A stretch of DNA of 41,405 bases from an uncultured Lachnospiraceae bacterium. GTDB lineage: Bacteria > Bacillota > Clostridia > Lachnospirales > Lachnospiraceae. A model generated the notes under the pieces. The model was not told where the DNA came from and did not search any database. It saw only the letters and a list, made by a program, of their open reading frames with translations. The translations under genes were made by a program, and so were the position numbers. This document shows, piece by piece, positions 27,743 through 35,892 of the stretch. Location of the stretch: positions 1-41,405 of the forward strand of contig CAMWLJ010000025.1 of NCBI GenBank assembly GCA_947175055.1. The letters run 5' to 3'. Numbering within the stretch: the first letter of the stretch is position 1; each line of letters starts with the position of its first letter.

Positions 27743-29410
27743 ATGAAAGAGTACAAAAGAGACAGAAAGAGCAGGAAAAAAGGAATGTTATGGACGGCGT
27801 TGACGGTTCTGTTTGCAGTCGTCTGCAGTGTAGTTTTGAATCCGCATGCGACTCTGCACGCTAAGGCGGCAGGACGCCCCGTGACGATCAGTTCCTGTAC
27901 GATCGCGGGAGGTGAGGTAGTATGCCAGATCAGCGCGGGCAGCGTGCCTTCCAGTGACGATGGGCTTTACTATATCTATGCAGATGAGGTCTGGCAGGAT
28001 GGCACGACAGGAAAGGTGGTGGCAAGTGTAGGCACAGGCAGCGCAGTGACGGCTGTGTTTCCTTTGCAGTATAATACTGCGGATTCCAATCTCAGCCGCA
28101 AGTTCCTTGTGGCAGTGAAGCAGGGCGGACAGATGGTCCAGGTCAGTGACGAACACTATATTACGAATCCGGAAGCGATAGCCGCTTACACTATGCCGAG
28201 AAGAGATACCGGCATTAAAGGGATCCTGCCCGATCTGACGAAGGCGTCCAACGGAGAGCTGCAGGAGCTGGGGATCAAGCAGGTAGTATATAACATGTAT
28301 GTTGACGATATCTGTTCCGATGCGTCGGAGCCGGGGGCGATGCCTTTTGACTATAACGGGCGCACGTGGTATTTTAACGGCGGCATGGTGAGCAAATTTG
28401 ATTCTATGATCCGAAGCTTTAACAGTTATGGGCTGCAGGTGACGATGGTGCTCTTAAACGGCGGCAGGGGAGCTTACTCCCAGGATTTGGTACATCCGAC
28501 GGCAAGGGGAGGAAACTGCCCGGGATATGCACTGAATGTGGCGGATGCTTCCGGCACGGATCATCTGAAAGCGATCGGCGCCTTTCTGGGGCAGCGGTAT
28601 TCTGGCAAGCTTGACCATGGACAGGTAGACAACTGGATCCTGGGCAATGAGGTGAATGCCCGGACATCTTGGTGGTACAGCAGCTCCACTTCTTTGGATT
28701 TCAATGTGAATATCTATGTGAAGGCTTTTCGTATTATTTATAATGAACTTAAAAGTGTTAACGCCAACGTGAACGTGTACAACTCCATTGATCAGGAGTG
28801 GAACAGGAAATCCAATCCGGGAAGCTTTCTGGCCAGGGAGTATCTGGATCAGTTTAACTATTATATCAACAGGGAAGGGAATATAGACTGGGGACTTTCT
28901 TACCATCCTTATAATTCCCCGCTGTATGACCCTTATGCGTGGAACGGTCCGGCTGTCTGGGTAAAGAATAACCTGTCAACACCGTATATCACGATGCAGA
29001 ACATCGATCTGCTGATCGATTACATGCACAGAGCGGAGTATTTGAATCCGGCCGGACAGGTGAGGAGCATTTCCCTGGCAGAGATCGGATATACTTCCAG
29101 CTTCGGCGACGCGTCGCAGGAGGCATCGATCGCTTATGGATATTTGAAAGCGGCATCGCTTCCGGATATAGATGCATTTATGCTGTTCAGGCAGACGGAT
29201 GATGCCCATGAGATGGAGAGTAATCTTGCGCTTGGGCTGTATGACTTAAGCGGCAATAAGAAGCCGGGTTATGAAATCTATAAGAATCTGGGGACACCCA
29301 ATGAGGGGGCGGCGAAGGCAAGAGCCTCGGAGATCATTGGCATGGACATCGATCAGATGATCAGCCAGAAGATCGTGTGGACGAGAGGCGGAGACGGAGT
29401 CGTACAGTAA
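27743..29410 (+). CDS. secreted DUF5722-like glycosidase-fold protein
   Basis: 555 residues. Signal peptide: basic start, hydrophobic helix at about 15-32 (MLWTALTVLFAVVCSVVL), likely cut after HAKAA. Residues about 44-135 are an Ig-like domain. Residues about 150-530 look like a TIM barrel of the DUF5722 family: LGIKQVVYNMYVDD, LQVTMVLLNG, DNWILGNEVNA with Glu303 on strand 4, DWGLSYHPYN, and ISLAEIGYTSS with Glu447 on strand 7. The two glutamates have the placement of acid/base and nucleophile in clan GH-A enzymes, so a retaining glycosidase is likely, substrate unknown. It is followed by a SpoIID-like gene with its own promoter. Confidence 0.8.
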   Translation: MKEYKRDRKSRKKGMLWTALTVLFAVVCSVVLNPHATLHAKAAGRPVTISSCTIAGGEVVCQISAGSVPSSDDGLYYIYADEVWQDGTTGKVVASVGTGSAVTAVFPLQYNTADSNLSRKFLVAVKQGGQMVQVSDEHYITNPEAIAAYTMPRRDTGIKGILPDLTKASNGELQELGIKQVVYNMYVDDICSDASEPGAMPFDYNGRTWYFNGGMVSKFDSMIRSFNSYGLQVTMVLLNGGRGAYSQDLVHPTARGGNCPGYALNVADASGTDHLKAIGAFLGQRYSGKLDHGQVDNWILGNEVNARTSWWYSSSTSLDFNVNIYVKAFRIIYNELKSVNANVNVYNSIDQEWNRKSNPGSFLAREYLDQFNYYINREGNIDWGLSYHPYNSPLYDPYAWNGPAVWVKNNLSTPYITMQNIDLLIDYMHRAEYLNPAGQVRSISLAEIGYTSSFGDASQEASIAYGYLKAASLPDIDAFMLFRQTDDAHEMESNLALGLYDLSGNKKPGYEIYKNLGTPNEGAAKARASEIIGMDIDQMISQKIVWTRGGDGVVQ

Positions 29411-29468
29411 GGGTTTATGCGACAATTGTGTTGAGGTACAGAACATAAGCAATATAACAGTAGTTTGT

Positions 29469-29497
29469 AACTGATAGCCATAATTCTTCATACTCTA
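29469..29497 (+). promoter_or_regulatory. sigma-K-type promoter candidate for the LysM/SpoIID-like gene
   Basis: AACT (29469-29472), 16 bases, CATACTCTA (29489-29497): matches CATANNNTA exactly and is organised identically to the promoter of the paralogue (4727-4699), including TGT before AACT. Transcription would start near 29505. Confidence 0.6.
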
Positions 29498-29560
29498 AAG
29501 CATATGGAACAATGTGGGCAGTATACCGGTTGTTTACAGTGAAAAGGAGAGTGAAGTTTT

Positions 29561-31390
29561 ATGGCTATCGGTTATTTGACCATGCAGGCCAGGACCGCGC
29601 ATGATGCGGTACCGCTGCAGGGTGTGCAGATCACGGTGTTGGATGACGAACAGAACCGTGTCTATGAGCTGAGGACGGACGAGAACGGAGAAACGAGAAG
29701 AGTCCCGTTGGAGACGGTGGACAAGAGGTTTTCCTTAAACCCGGATTTTACGGGGACGCCTTTTGTCAGTTACAATGTGCTGGCGCAGGCGGAGGGGTTT
29801 AACTCTGTCTATATATCGGATATCCCGGTCTATGATGGAGAGTCTGCAGTTTTGCCGATCATGCTGGTACCGATGCAGGGGCAGCAGGGGAGGGAAGTGC
29901 AGACCCAGATTCCGGTTGGGGCACCTGCGGTGAGCATGACGGGAGAGCGCGATCAGGAAGGGGCGCCGGAGGGGGAGGAGCCCTATGTGCTGCGGCAGGT
30001 GGTGATTCCGAATCCGATCACAGTTCATCTGGGCACCCCGGCTTCTTCCGCGTCCAATGTACAGGTATCTTTTCCTGACTATGTCAAGAATGTGGCCAGC
30101 AGTGAGATTTATCCTACCTGGCCGGAGGCGGCGCTGCGGGCAAATATTTACGCGATCATCACTTTTGCGCTGAACAGAGTCTATACAGAATGGTATAGGA
30201 GTAAAGGATATCCTTTCGACATCACGAACAGTACGGCCTACGATCAGGCCTTTGTGTATGGGAGACCTATTTACAGCTCGATCAGCCGAATCGTGGATCA
30301 GATCTTTAATGAGTATGTCCGCAGAAAAGGACAGAATGCACCCTATTTCACTTCTTTCTGCAACGGCACCACAGTGACCTGCCAAGGCTTATCCCAATGG
30401 GGAACGGTGACGCTGGCCAATCAGGGCAGGACACCGATCAGTATCCTGCGTGCCTACTATCCGAATGATATCGAGATTGCTGAGACGAATATCATGACCA
30501 ATATGCTGTCCTCTTATCCGGGCACACCCCTGCGGGTGGGAAGCAGAGGACTGGACGTGCAGACGATCCAGACTTATCTGAACAGGATAAGACGAAATTA
30601 TCCGGCGGTTCCTGCGATCACGGATGCACCGGGGGTATTCGGAGAGAGTACGCGGGCAGCCGTTGCCAGATTCCAGAGCATTTTCAATCTGGTAAGTGAC
30701 GGTATCGTGGGGAAATCCACCTGGTATAAGATTTCCATGTTGTATACGGCGGTGACCAGACTTGCGGAACTGGACAGTGAGGGCAATACACTGGGAATCG
30801 GAACGGTGCCGCCTTCCGCAGTGCTGCGGCAGGGTTCCACCGGACAGGACGTGATCACGCTGCAGTATCTGTTGGATGTTATCTCCGAGTATTATCCGGG
30901 GATCCCAGGCCCTGCCCAGGACGGTATCTTCGGCAGCGGTACGAAGCAGGCGGTGGTCGCTTTTCAGCAGAGGATGGGGCTTGTGCCGGACGGTGTCGTA
31001 GGGCGCGACACATGGAATTCCCTGTATGAGACATGGCGGGGGATCAACCAGAATGTACCCCAGCCGGGACCGTCGCCGGATCCGGGTAATGTGATCGACT
31101 ATACGGTACGCTCCGGAGATACGCTGTGGCTGTTGGCGAATCGGTATGGTACGACGGTGGACGCGATCAAGAGATTGAATGGGCTGACAAGCGATAACCT
31201 GAGCATCGGGCAGGTGTTACGGATTCCGGTGTCTCAGACGCAGCAGTATATTACCTATACCGTTCGTTCGGGAGATACGCTGTGGCTGTTGGCAAACCGG
31301 TATGGTACGACGGTGGACGCGATCAAGAGATTGAATGGGCTGACAAGTGATAACCTGAGCATCGGACAGGTGCTGCGGATTCCGGTTTAA
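29561..31390 (+). CDS. SpoIID-like protein with two peptidoglycan-binding and two LysM domains
   Basis: 609 residues, no signal peptide. Carboxypeptidase-regulatory-like beta domain at about 1-105. SpoIID/LytB region at about 145-310: NVASSEIYPTWPEA with presumed catalytic Glu182, then FCNGTTVTCQGLSQWG with Cys267/Cys274. PG_binding_1 domains at about 329-390 and 428-488. A Pro-rich linker leads to two LysM domains (514-557 and 566-609) that are identical over 44 residues. AAGGAG stands about 12 bases before the ATG. It is a paralogue of the protein at 3405-4670. LysM proteins without export signals are known in spore coats (SafA, SleL/YaaH), and the sigma-K-like promoter agrees with mother-cell synthesis. 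Role in cortex hydrolysis or coat assembly is inferred. Confidence 0.9.
   Translation: MAIGYLTMQARTAHDAVPLQGVQITVLDDEQNRVYELRTDENGETRRVPLETVDKRFSLNPDFTGTPFVSYNVLAQAEGFNSVYISDIPVYDGESAVLPIMLVPMQGQQGREVQTQIPVGAPAVSMTGERDQEGAPEGEEPYVLRQVVIPNPITVHLGTPASSASNVQVSFPDYVKNVASSEIYPTWPEAALRANIYAIITFALNRVYTEWYRSKGYPFDITNSTAYDQAFVYGRPIYSSISRIVDQIFNEYVRRKGQNAPYFTSFCNGTTVTCQGLSQWGTVTLANQGRTPISILRAYYPNDIEIAETNIMTNMLSSYPGTPLRVGSRGLDVQTIQTYLNRIRRNYPAVPAITDAPGVFGESTRAAVARFQSIFNLVSDGIVGKSTWYKISMLYTAVTRLAELDSEGNTLGIGTVPPSAVLRQGSTGQDVITLQYLLDVISEYYPGIPGPAQDGIFGSGTKQAVVAFQQRMGLVPDGVVGRDTWNSLYETWRGINQNVPQPGPSPDPGNVIDYTVRSGDTLWLLANRYGTTVDAIKRLNGLTSDNLSIGQVLRIPVSQTQQYITYTVRSGDTLWLLANRYGTTVDAIKRLNGLTSDNLSIGQVLRIPV
31100..31387 (+). 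repeat. tandem LysM-coding duplication, 156-bp period
   Basis: The LysM-coding unit starting at 31100 recurs at 31256. The two translate to the same 44 residues; the few DNA differences are synonymous, pointing to a recent duplication or gene conversion. Confidence 0.9.
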
Positions 31391-31392
31391 AA

Positions 31393-31428
31393 GTACAGTG
31401 GCTCGGAAGATTCTCCGGGCCACTGTAC
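31393..31428 (+). terminator. hairpin terminator after the LysM/SpoIID-like gene
   Basis: GTACAGTGGC plus CGGA (31393-31407) pairs with TCCG plus GCCACTGTAC (ending 31428) around a 6-base loop. It starts three bases after the stop codon. Only a short T-stretch follows. Confidence 0.7.
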
Positions 31429-31445
31429 CGTTTCACGGTAGGGTC

Positions 31446-31494
31446 ATTCCCGCGAGCAACGAGCCAAGTGGCTGCTTGCAGAAGAGGCTTTGAT
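31446..31494 (+). repeat. dispersed intergenic hairpin repeat, copy 2
   Basis: Partner of 23651-23699. Here the hairpin is clearer: GCAA-CG-AGCCA, AG loop, TGGCT-GC-TTGC. It lies between a terminator and the P-type ATPase promoter. Confidence 0.7.
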
Positions 31495-31524
31495 TTCGTC
31501 AGGATATTTCCATGAATATTTGGC

Positions 31525-31569
31525 TTGACAAATAATTAAATAAGTGTTTAAATGTTCATATAAAATAAA
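31525..31569 (+). promoter_or_regulatory. promoter and possible ArsR-type operator of the metal ATPase
   Basis: TTGACA (31525-31530), 17 bp, TTAAAT (31548-31553). The AT-rich imperfect dyad over the -10 (AAGTGTTTAAATGTTCATAT, 31543-31562) has the TTCATAT half-site seen in many SmtB/CzrA-type operators. The ArsR-family gene at 33672 is a plausible repressor. Confidence 0.5.
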
Positions 31570-31636
31570 TAAGGAACGGCACAGCACGTATTTTCACATA
31601 TTTGTGTATTGTGCTGCTATAACAGGGAGGTAGATC

Positions 31637-33505
31637 ATGACTAAGAAACAGAAGAAGGTATTCATACGGATCATCATAGCGGCGGTCTTGACGGTGGCTT
31701 TCTGTCTCCTGCCGATGGAGAACCCCTATATTCGGCTGGCACTTTTTCTGATCCCGTATCTGGTCATCGGGTATGATATTTTGAAAAAGGCGGTTCTGGG
31801 TATCGTGCACGGTGAGGTGTTTGACGAAAATTTCCTGATGGCGGTAGCCACGGTGGGAGCGATCGCGCTGGGAGAGTATGTGGAAGGCACGGCGGTGATG
31901 CTTTTCTACCAGATCGGAGAGTTGTTCCAGAGTTATGCTGTGGGTAAGAGCCGTAAGAATATCACGGCGCTGATGGATATCCGTCCGGATTATGCCAATG
32001 TGGAGCAGGACGGTGTGCTTGTGCAGGTGGATCCGGAGGACGTGGAGACGGGAACGATCATCACTGTGCAGCCGGGAGAGAAGGTGCCGATCGACGGTGT
32101 GATCGTGGAAGGGGCATCTACGCTGAACACGAGTGCGCTGACCGGTGAGAGCCTGCCGCGGGAGGTGGCGGAGGGCGATGAGGTGATCAGCGGATGTGTG
32201 AATATGTCCGGCGTGATACGTATGCGTACGACGAAAGGATTCGGTGAGTCGACCGTATCCAAGATCCTGGATCTGGTGGAAAATTCCAGCATGAAGAAGT
32301 CCAGATCGGAGAATTTTATCACCAGATTTGCCAGATATTATACACCGGCGGTCTGTATCGGCGCATTGGCGCTGGCAGTGGTGCCGCCAAGCGTGAATCT
32401 GCTGACGGGACAGACGGCTGAATGGCAGCAGTGGGTCATTCGGGCGCTCACCACATTAGTCATCAGCTGTCCCTGTGCCCTGGTCATCTCTATTCCGCTA
32501 AGTTTCTTCGGGGGCATCGGCGGGGCGTCAGCGAAGGGAATCCTGGTCAAGGGATCCAACTATCTGGAGGCGCTTTCTCATACATCCTGCCTGGTGTGTG
32601 ATAAGACGGGTACCCTCACAAAGGGTGTCTTTGAAGTGACACATCTTGTGCCGGCGGCGGACAGCTCTGAGCAGGAACTGTTAGAGACGGCAGTCTATGC
32701 CGAACATTATTCCAATCATCCCATCAGCCGGAGCCTGAAAGAAGCATATGGACAGGCGGTAGACCCGGCGAGAGTCAGTGGGGTGGAGGAGATCGGCGGC
32801 CACGGCGTCACGGCGTTGGTGGACGGTCGGAATGTGGCAGTGGGTAACCGGAAGCTGATGGAGCGGCTTGCGATCGCGCATGAGATCCCCCGGCAGATCG
32901 GGACGGAAGTTCATGTAGCCATTGACGGCAGATATGCCGGGTATATCCTGATCGCGGACGTGGTGAAACCAAATGCCAGGGCGGCGGTTTCGGAGCTGAA
33001 GGCGGCGGGAGTAAAGAAAGTAGTTATGTTAACCGGAGATGCCAAAGCAGTGGCGGATGCAGTGGCCGGGGAATTGGGCGTGGATGTCGTTAAGAGCGAG
33101 CTTCTTCCGGGGGATAAGGTGACGGAAGTGGAAAGACTGCTGGAGGCGAAAGGACCGAAAGAGAAGCTGGCCTTTGTGGGCGATGGTATCAATGATGCAC
33201 CCGTGTTATCCAGGGCAGATCTGGGGATCGCCATGGGCGCACTGGGCGCGGATGCGGCCATTGAGGCGGCGGATATCGTTCTGATGGATGATGATCCGAA
33301 GAAGATCGCCACGGCTATTGGTATTTCCAGAAAGACACTGCGGATCGTATATCAGAATATCGTCTTTGCGCTGGCAGTCAAGTTTATTTGCCTGGGACTG
33401 GGCGCGGTGGGTACGCTTAATATGTGGTGGGCTATCTTCGCGGACGTGGGGGTGATGGTCATTGCGGTGTTGAATGCCACTCGGGCGTTGTACTATAAGA
33501 ATTAG
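31637..33505 (+). CDS. heavy-metal-translocating P1B-type ATPase (Zn/Cd/Co type)
   Basis: 622 residues. It exports soft metal ions at the cost of ATP. There is no N-terminal CXXC metal-binding domain; the protein begins directly with membrane helices. Actuator domain with TGES near 166-169, metal-site Cys278-Pro-Cys280 in TM6 (SCPCALV), phosphorylated Asp322 in DKTGTLTKG, the HP locus SNHPIS near 360, and the hinge GDGINDAPVL near 515. The last membrane segments contain an Asp (FADVGVMVIAVLN), typical for Zn/Cd pumps (ZntA/CadA) rather than copper pumps. GGGAGG lies 8 bases upstream. The ArsR-type regulator gene follows and is probably its metal sensor. Confidence 0.95.
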   Translation: MTKKQKKVFIRIIIAAVLTVAFCLLPMENPYIRLALFLIPYLVIGYDILKKAVLGIVHGEVFDENFLMAVATVGAIALGEYVEGTAVMLFYQIGELFQSYAVGKSRKNITALMDIRPDYANVEQDGVLVQVDPEDVETGTIITVQPGEKVPIDGVIVEGASTLNTSALTGESLPREVAEGDEVISGCVNMSGVIRMRTTKGFGESTVSKILDLVENSSMKKSRSENFITRFARYYTPAVCIGALALAVVPPSVNLLTGQTAEWQQWVIRALTTLVISCPCALVISIPLSFFGGIGGASAKGILVKGSNYLEALSHTSCLVCDKTGTLTKGVFEVTHLVPAADSSEQELLETAVYAEHYSNHPISRSLKEAYGQAVDPARVSGVEEIGGHGVTALVDGRNVAVGNRKLMERLAIAHEIPRQIGTEVHVAIDGRYAGYILIADVVKPNARAAVSELKAAGVKKVVMLTGDAKAVADAVAGELGVDVVKSELLPGDKVTEVERLLEAKGPKEKLAFVGDGINDAPVLSRADLGIAMGALGADAAIEAADIVLMDDDPKKIATAIGISRKTLRIVYQNIVFALAVKFICLGLGAVGTLNMWWAIFADVGVMVIAVLNATRALYYKN

Positions 33506-33514
33506 CGTGAGAAA

Positions 33515-33631
33515 AACATTAAGCAACTCTAAGGCAGCAAAGAACGCAGCCTAAGAGCTGCTAAATGTTTAAGAGAATGCTCAAAAAACGGGCATTCTCC
33601 GCACGGATTTGAGATTCCGCAGAGCGGAATC
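33515..33631 (+). other. three consecutive hairpins between the metal ATPase and arsR-type gene
   Basis: Hairpin 1: 33515-33530 with 33554-33569 (14 of 16 paired) plus inner AGGC/GCCT. Hairpin 2: GAGAATGC (33573) with GCATTCTC (33592). Hairpin 3: GATTCCGC (33613), AGA loop, GCGGAATC (33624). None is followed by a T-run. They may attenuate or process the transcript so that the regulator is made at a different level from the pump. Confidence 0.65.
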
Positions 33632-33671
33632 ATGGAAGTTAGTGTAAAACGCTTCGGAATGGAGGAAAAGG

Positions 33672-34145
33672 TTGAAAGAGGATAGAGACAGGAGCATGGG
33701 CGGGAAGAAAGAAGACTGCGAGATTAAGCGAAGAGAATGCAGGGAAAGTAAAAGCGGTGAGAGCACGGGCAGACCAGTCAGGGCAGCTCTGCCTCATGAC
33801 CATGGGGAGAACATTGATAAGATTCTGGAGAAGCTGCCGCCACAGGAGGAGTGCATCCAGGCCGCGGAGATGTTTAAGCAGATCAGCGACGGTAGCAGGC
33901 TGCGGATCTTCTGGTTTCTGTGCCATTGCGAGGAATGCGTAAGTAACATTGCCGCGGTTATGGAGATGAGCGACCCGGCAGTGTCGCACCATCTGAAGCT
34001 GCTGCGGAAGAGCGGACTCATCGTCAGCAGAAGAGATGGCAAAGAGATCTATTACAGGATGGCGGATTCGCAGCAGGCCCGGCTTGTGCACAAGGCCTGT
34101 GAGGATATGTTCCGGATCTCTTGCCCGTCAACTCCTACGAGCTAA
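33672..34145 (+). CDS. ArsR/SmtB-family metal-responsive repressor
   Basis: 157 residues from a TTG at 33672 with GGAGG six bases upstream; an ATG at 33696 has GGAG only one base away. The first 45 residues are a charged tail with HDHGE. The winged helix (about 60-140) has AEMFKQISDGSRLRIFWFL, the helix with CHCEECVSNIAAVM, and the recognition helix DPAVSHHLKLLRKSGLI. The Cys-rich helix corresponds to the alpha-3 metal site of ArsR/CadC (ELCVCDL), and LVHKACEDMF may supply alpha-5 ligands, so Zn, Cd, Pb or arsenite sensing is likely. Metal binding would release it from the operator of the upstream ATPase gene. Confidence 0.9.
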   Translation: MKEDRDRSMGGKKEDCEIKRRECRESKSGESTGRPVRAALPHDHGENIDKILEKLPPQEECIQAAEMFKQISDGSRLRIFWFLCHCEECVSNIAAVMEMSDPAVSHHLKLLRKSGLIVSRRDGKEIYYRMADSQQARLVHKACEDMFRISCPSTPTS

Positions 34146-34227
34146 GAAGGCTGGTCTTATCACGATGCAGGAACGTTAGCACGAGATTAAATTAGCTGTG
34201 ATTATGTTATATATAAAAAATATTGAT

Positions 34228-34256
34228 TTTACTTATAAATGGGCATGCTATATAAT
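34228..34256 (+). promoter_or_regulatory. promoter of purA
   Basis: TTTACT (34228-34233), 17 bp, perfect TATAAT (34251-34256), in an AT-rich stretch 55 bases before the purA start codon. Confidence 0.6.
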
Positions 34257-34310
34257 CAGGAAGGATTACAGAATCTGAAAAGCCTATTTGGAGTAAAAGG
34301 AGGAGTTGCA

Positions 34311-35606
34311 ATGGTTAAGGCAGTAGTAGGAGCCAATTGGGGAGACGAAGGCAAAGGGAAGATCACGGATATGCTGGCGGAGAAGGCGGATATCATCGTC
34401 CGTTTTCAGGGAGGCGCCAATGCGGGACATACGATCGTAAATGATTATGGAAAATTCGCGCTCCACACATTACCGTCGGGTGTCTTTTACAGCCATACGA
34501 CGAGTGTGATCGGCAACGGTGTGGCGCTTAACATCCCGATCCTGATGAAAGAGATCCGGTCGATCACGGACAGGAATGTACCGACACCCAGGATCCTTGT
34601 ATCCGACAGGTGTCAGATGGTGATGCCTTATCATATACTGTTTGACCAGTATGAGGAGGAACGGCTGGGCGGCAAGTCTTTTGGCTCCACCAAGTCGGGG
34701 ATCGCCCCTTTTTATTCGGACAAATATGCGAAGATCGGGTTCCAGGTGAGTGAACTGTTTGACGAAACACTGTTGCAGGAAAAGGTTGACCGCGTCTGTG
34801 AGACAAAGAACGTCATACTGGAGCATTTATATCATAAACCGGTGATCAGACCGGAAGAGCTGCTTGCCACGCTGCATGAATATAGAGAAATGATCGCGCC
34901 TTATGTGTGCGACGTGTCCGCATATCTGGCCCAGGCCTTGCGGGATGGGAAGACGGTTCTTCTGGAAGGGCAGCTTGGCACGTTGAAGGATCCGGACCAT
35001 GGTATATATCCGATGGTGACTTCCTCCTCTACGTTGGCAGCGTTTGGTGCCATCGGTGCTGGACTTCCTCCCCATGAGATCAAGGAGATCATTACGGTGT
35101 GCAAGGCATATTCTTCGGCGGTAGGGGCAGGGGCTTTCGTGTCGGAGATCTTCGGAGACGAGGCGGATGAGCTGCGCAGGCGCGGCGGCGACGGCGGTGA
35201 GTACGGTGCGACCACCGGACGGCCTAGACGCATGGGATGGTTTGACTGCGTGGCCTCCAAGTATGGCTGTCGTCTGCAGGGCACCACGGATGTGGCATTT
35301 ACAGTGCTGGATGTGCTGGGGTATCTGGAGGAAATCCCGGTATGCGTGGGCTATGAGATCGACGGTGAGGTGACCACGGACTTCCCGGTCACCTGTAAGT
35401 TGAAGAAGGCAAAACCGGTGTTAAAGAAGCTGCCGGGGTGGAAATGTGATATCAGAGGCATCAGGAGCTACGAGGAACTGCCGGAAAACTGCCGTAATTA
35501 TGTGGAGTTTATTGAGGAGCAGATCGGGTACCCGGTTACCATGATATCCAACGGGCCGGGTAGGGGAGATATCATTTACCGTAACAGCCCCTTACAGAAA
35601 AAGTGA
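34311..35606 (+). CDS. purA: adenylosuccinate synthetase
   Basis: 431 residues from the ATG at 34311, with AGGAGG seven bases upstream; an in-frame ATG at 34239 lies before the promoter -10 and is rejected. It joins IMP and aspartate with GTP to give adenylosuccinate, the first step from IMP to AMP. The GTP-binding/catalytic motif GANWGDEGKGK is at residues 8-18 and the catalytic His in NAGHT near 42. GSTKSGIAP, the IMP-site GATTGRPRR and the C-terminal GPGRGDII are all present. It has its own promoter and is not in an operon with purB (12096). Confidence 0.97.
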   Translation: MVKAVVGANWGDEGKGKITDMLAEKADIIVRFQGGANAGHTIVNDYGKFALHTLPSGVFYSHTTSVIGNGVALNIPILMKEIRSITDRNVPTPRILVSDRCQMVMPYHILFDQYEEERLGGKSFGSTKSGIAPFYSDKYAKIGFQVSELFDETLLQEKVDRVCETKNVILEHLYHKPVIRPEELLATLHEYREMIAPYVCDVSAYLAQALRDGKTVLLEGQLGTLKDPDHGIYPMVTSSSTLAAFGAIGAGLPPHEIKEIITVCKAYSSAVGAGAFVSEIFGDEADELRRRGGDGGEYGATTGRPRRMGWFDCVASKYGCRLQGTTDVAFTVLDVLGYLEEIPVCVGYEIDGEVTTDFPVTCKLKKAKPVLKKLPGWKCDIRGIRSYEELPENCRNYVEFIEEQIGYPVTMISNGPGRGDIIYRNSPLQKK

Positions 35607-35671
35607 TGGAACTGCTTGTAAAATGAATGCCACCTTTCGCACCGAAAATATGTGTTGCATCCAGGATTTTA

Positions 35672-35680
35672 TGCTATACT
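35672..35680 (+). promoter_or_regulatory. extended -10 promoter of the SDR gene
   Basis: TGCTATACT at 35672-35680 fits an extended -10; TTGCAT at 35655 is too close to be a normal -35. A transcript from here has a leader of about 205 bases before the start codon at 35893. Confidence 0.5.
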
Positions 35681-35689
35681 ATAGTTAAC

Positions 35690-35892
35690 GACATTAGAAA
35701 TTTCGTTTTTGGCCTTGCAGGTGCTTCTGTATATGGCTCCTGTAAGAGCCGGAAACAGGAATTTGTTATGTCGTTTACTATAAGACATGGGACATACTCA
35801 GGAGGCAAAGGATACCGCCTGCGTATATATGTAACATCGCCGGGGAATTGGTGATACAGGTAACTAAGCTGGATTTAAAGGAGGGTAATTCT
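35690..35892 (+). promoter_or_regulatory. long structured 5' leader of the SDR gene, no known riboswitch recognised
   Basis: The leader contains TTCTGT / ACAGGAA around GGCTC-CTGTAA-GAGCC (about 35727-35762) and GGAGGC / GCCT (about 35801-35821). I match it to no riboswitch class. A short in-frame ORF crosses the region but has no ribosome site. Confidence 0.35.

Noticed and set aside
34239-34310. N-terminal extension of PurA
   Set aside because: It begins upstream of the TATAAT box and PurA proteins normally begin at the MVKAVVGANWGDEG region, which has AGGAGG before it.
35627-35854. 75-codon frame in the leader of the SDR gene
   Set aside because: It starts before the promoter, lacks a ribosome site and has no protein-like pattern; the space is better explained as promoter plus untranslated leader.
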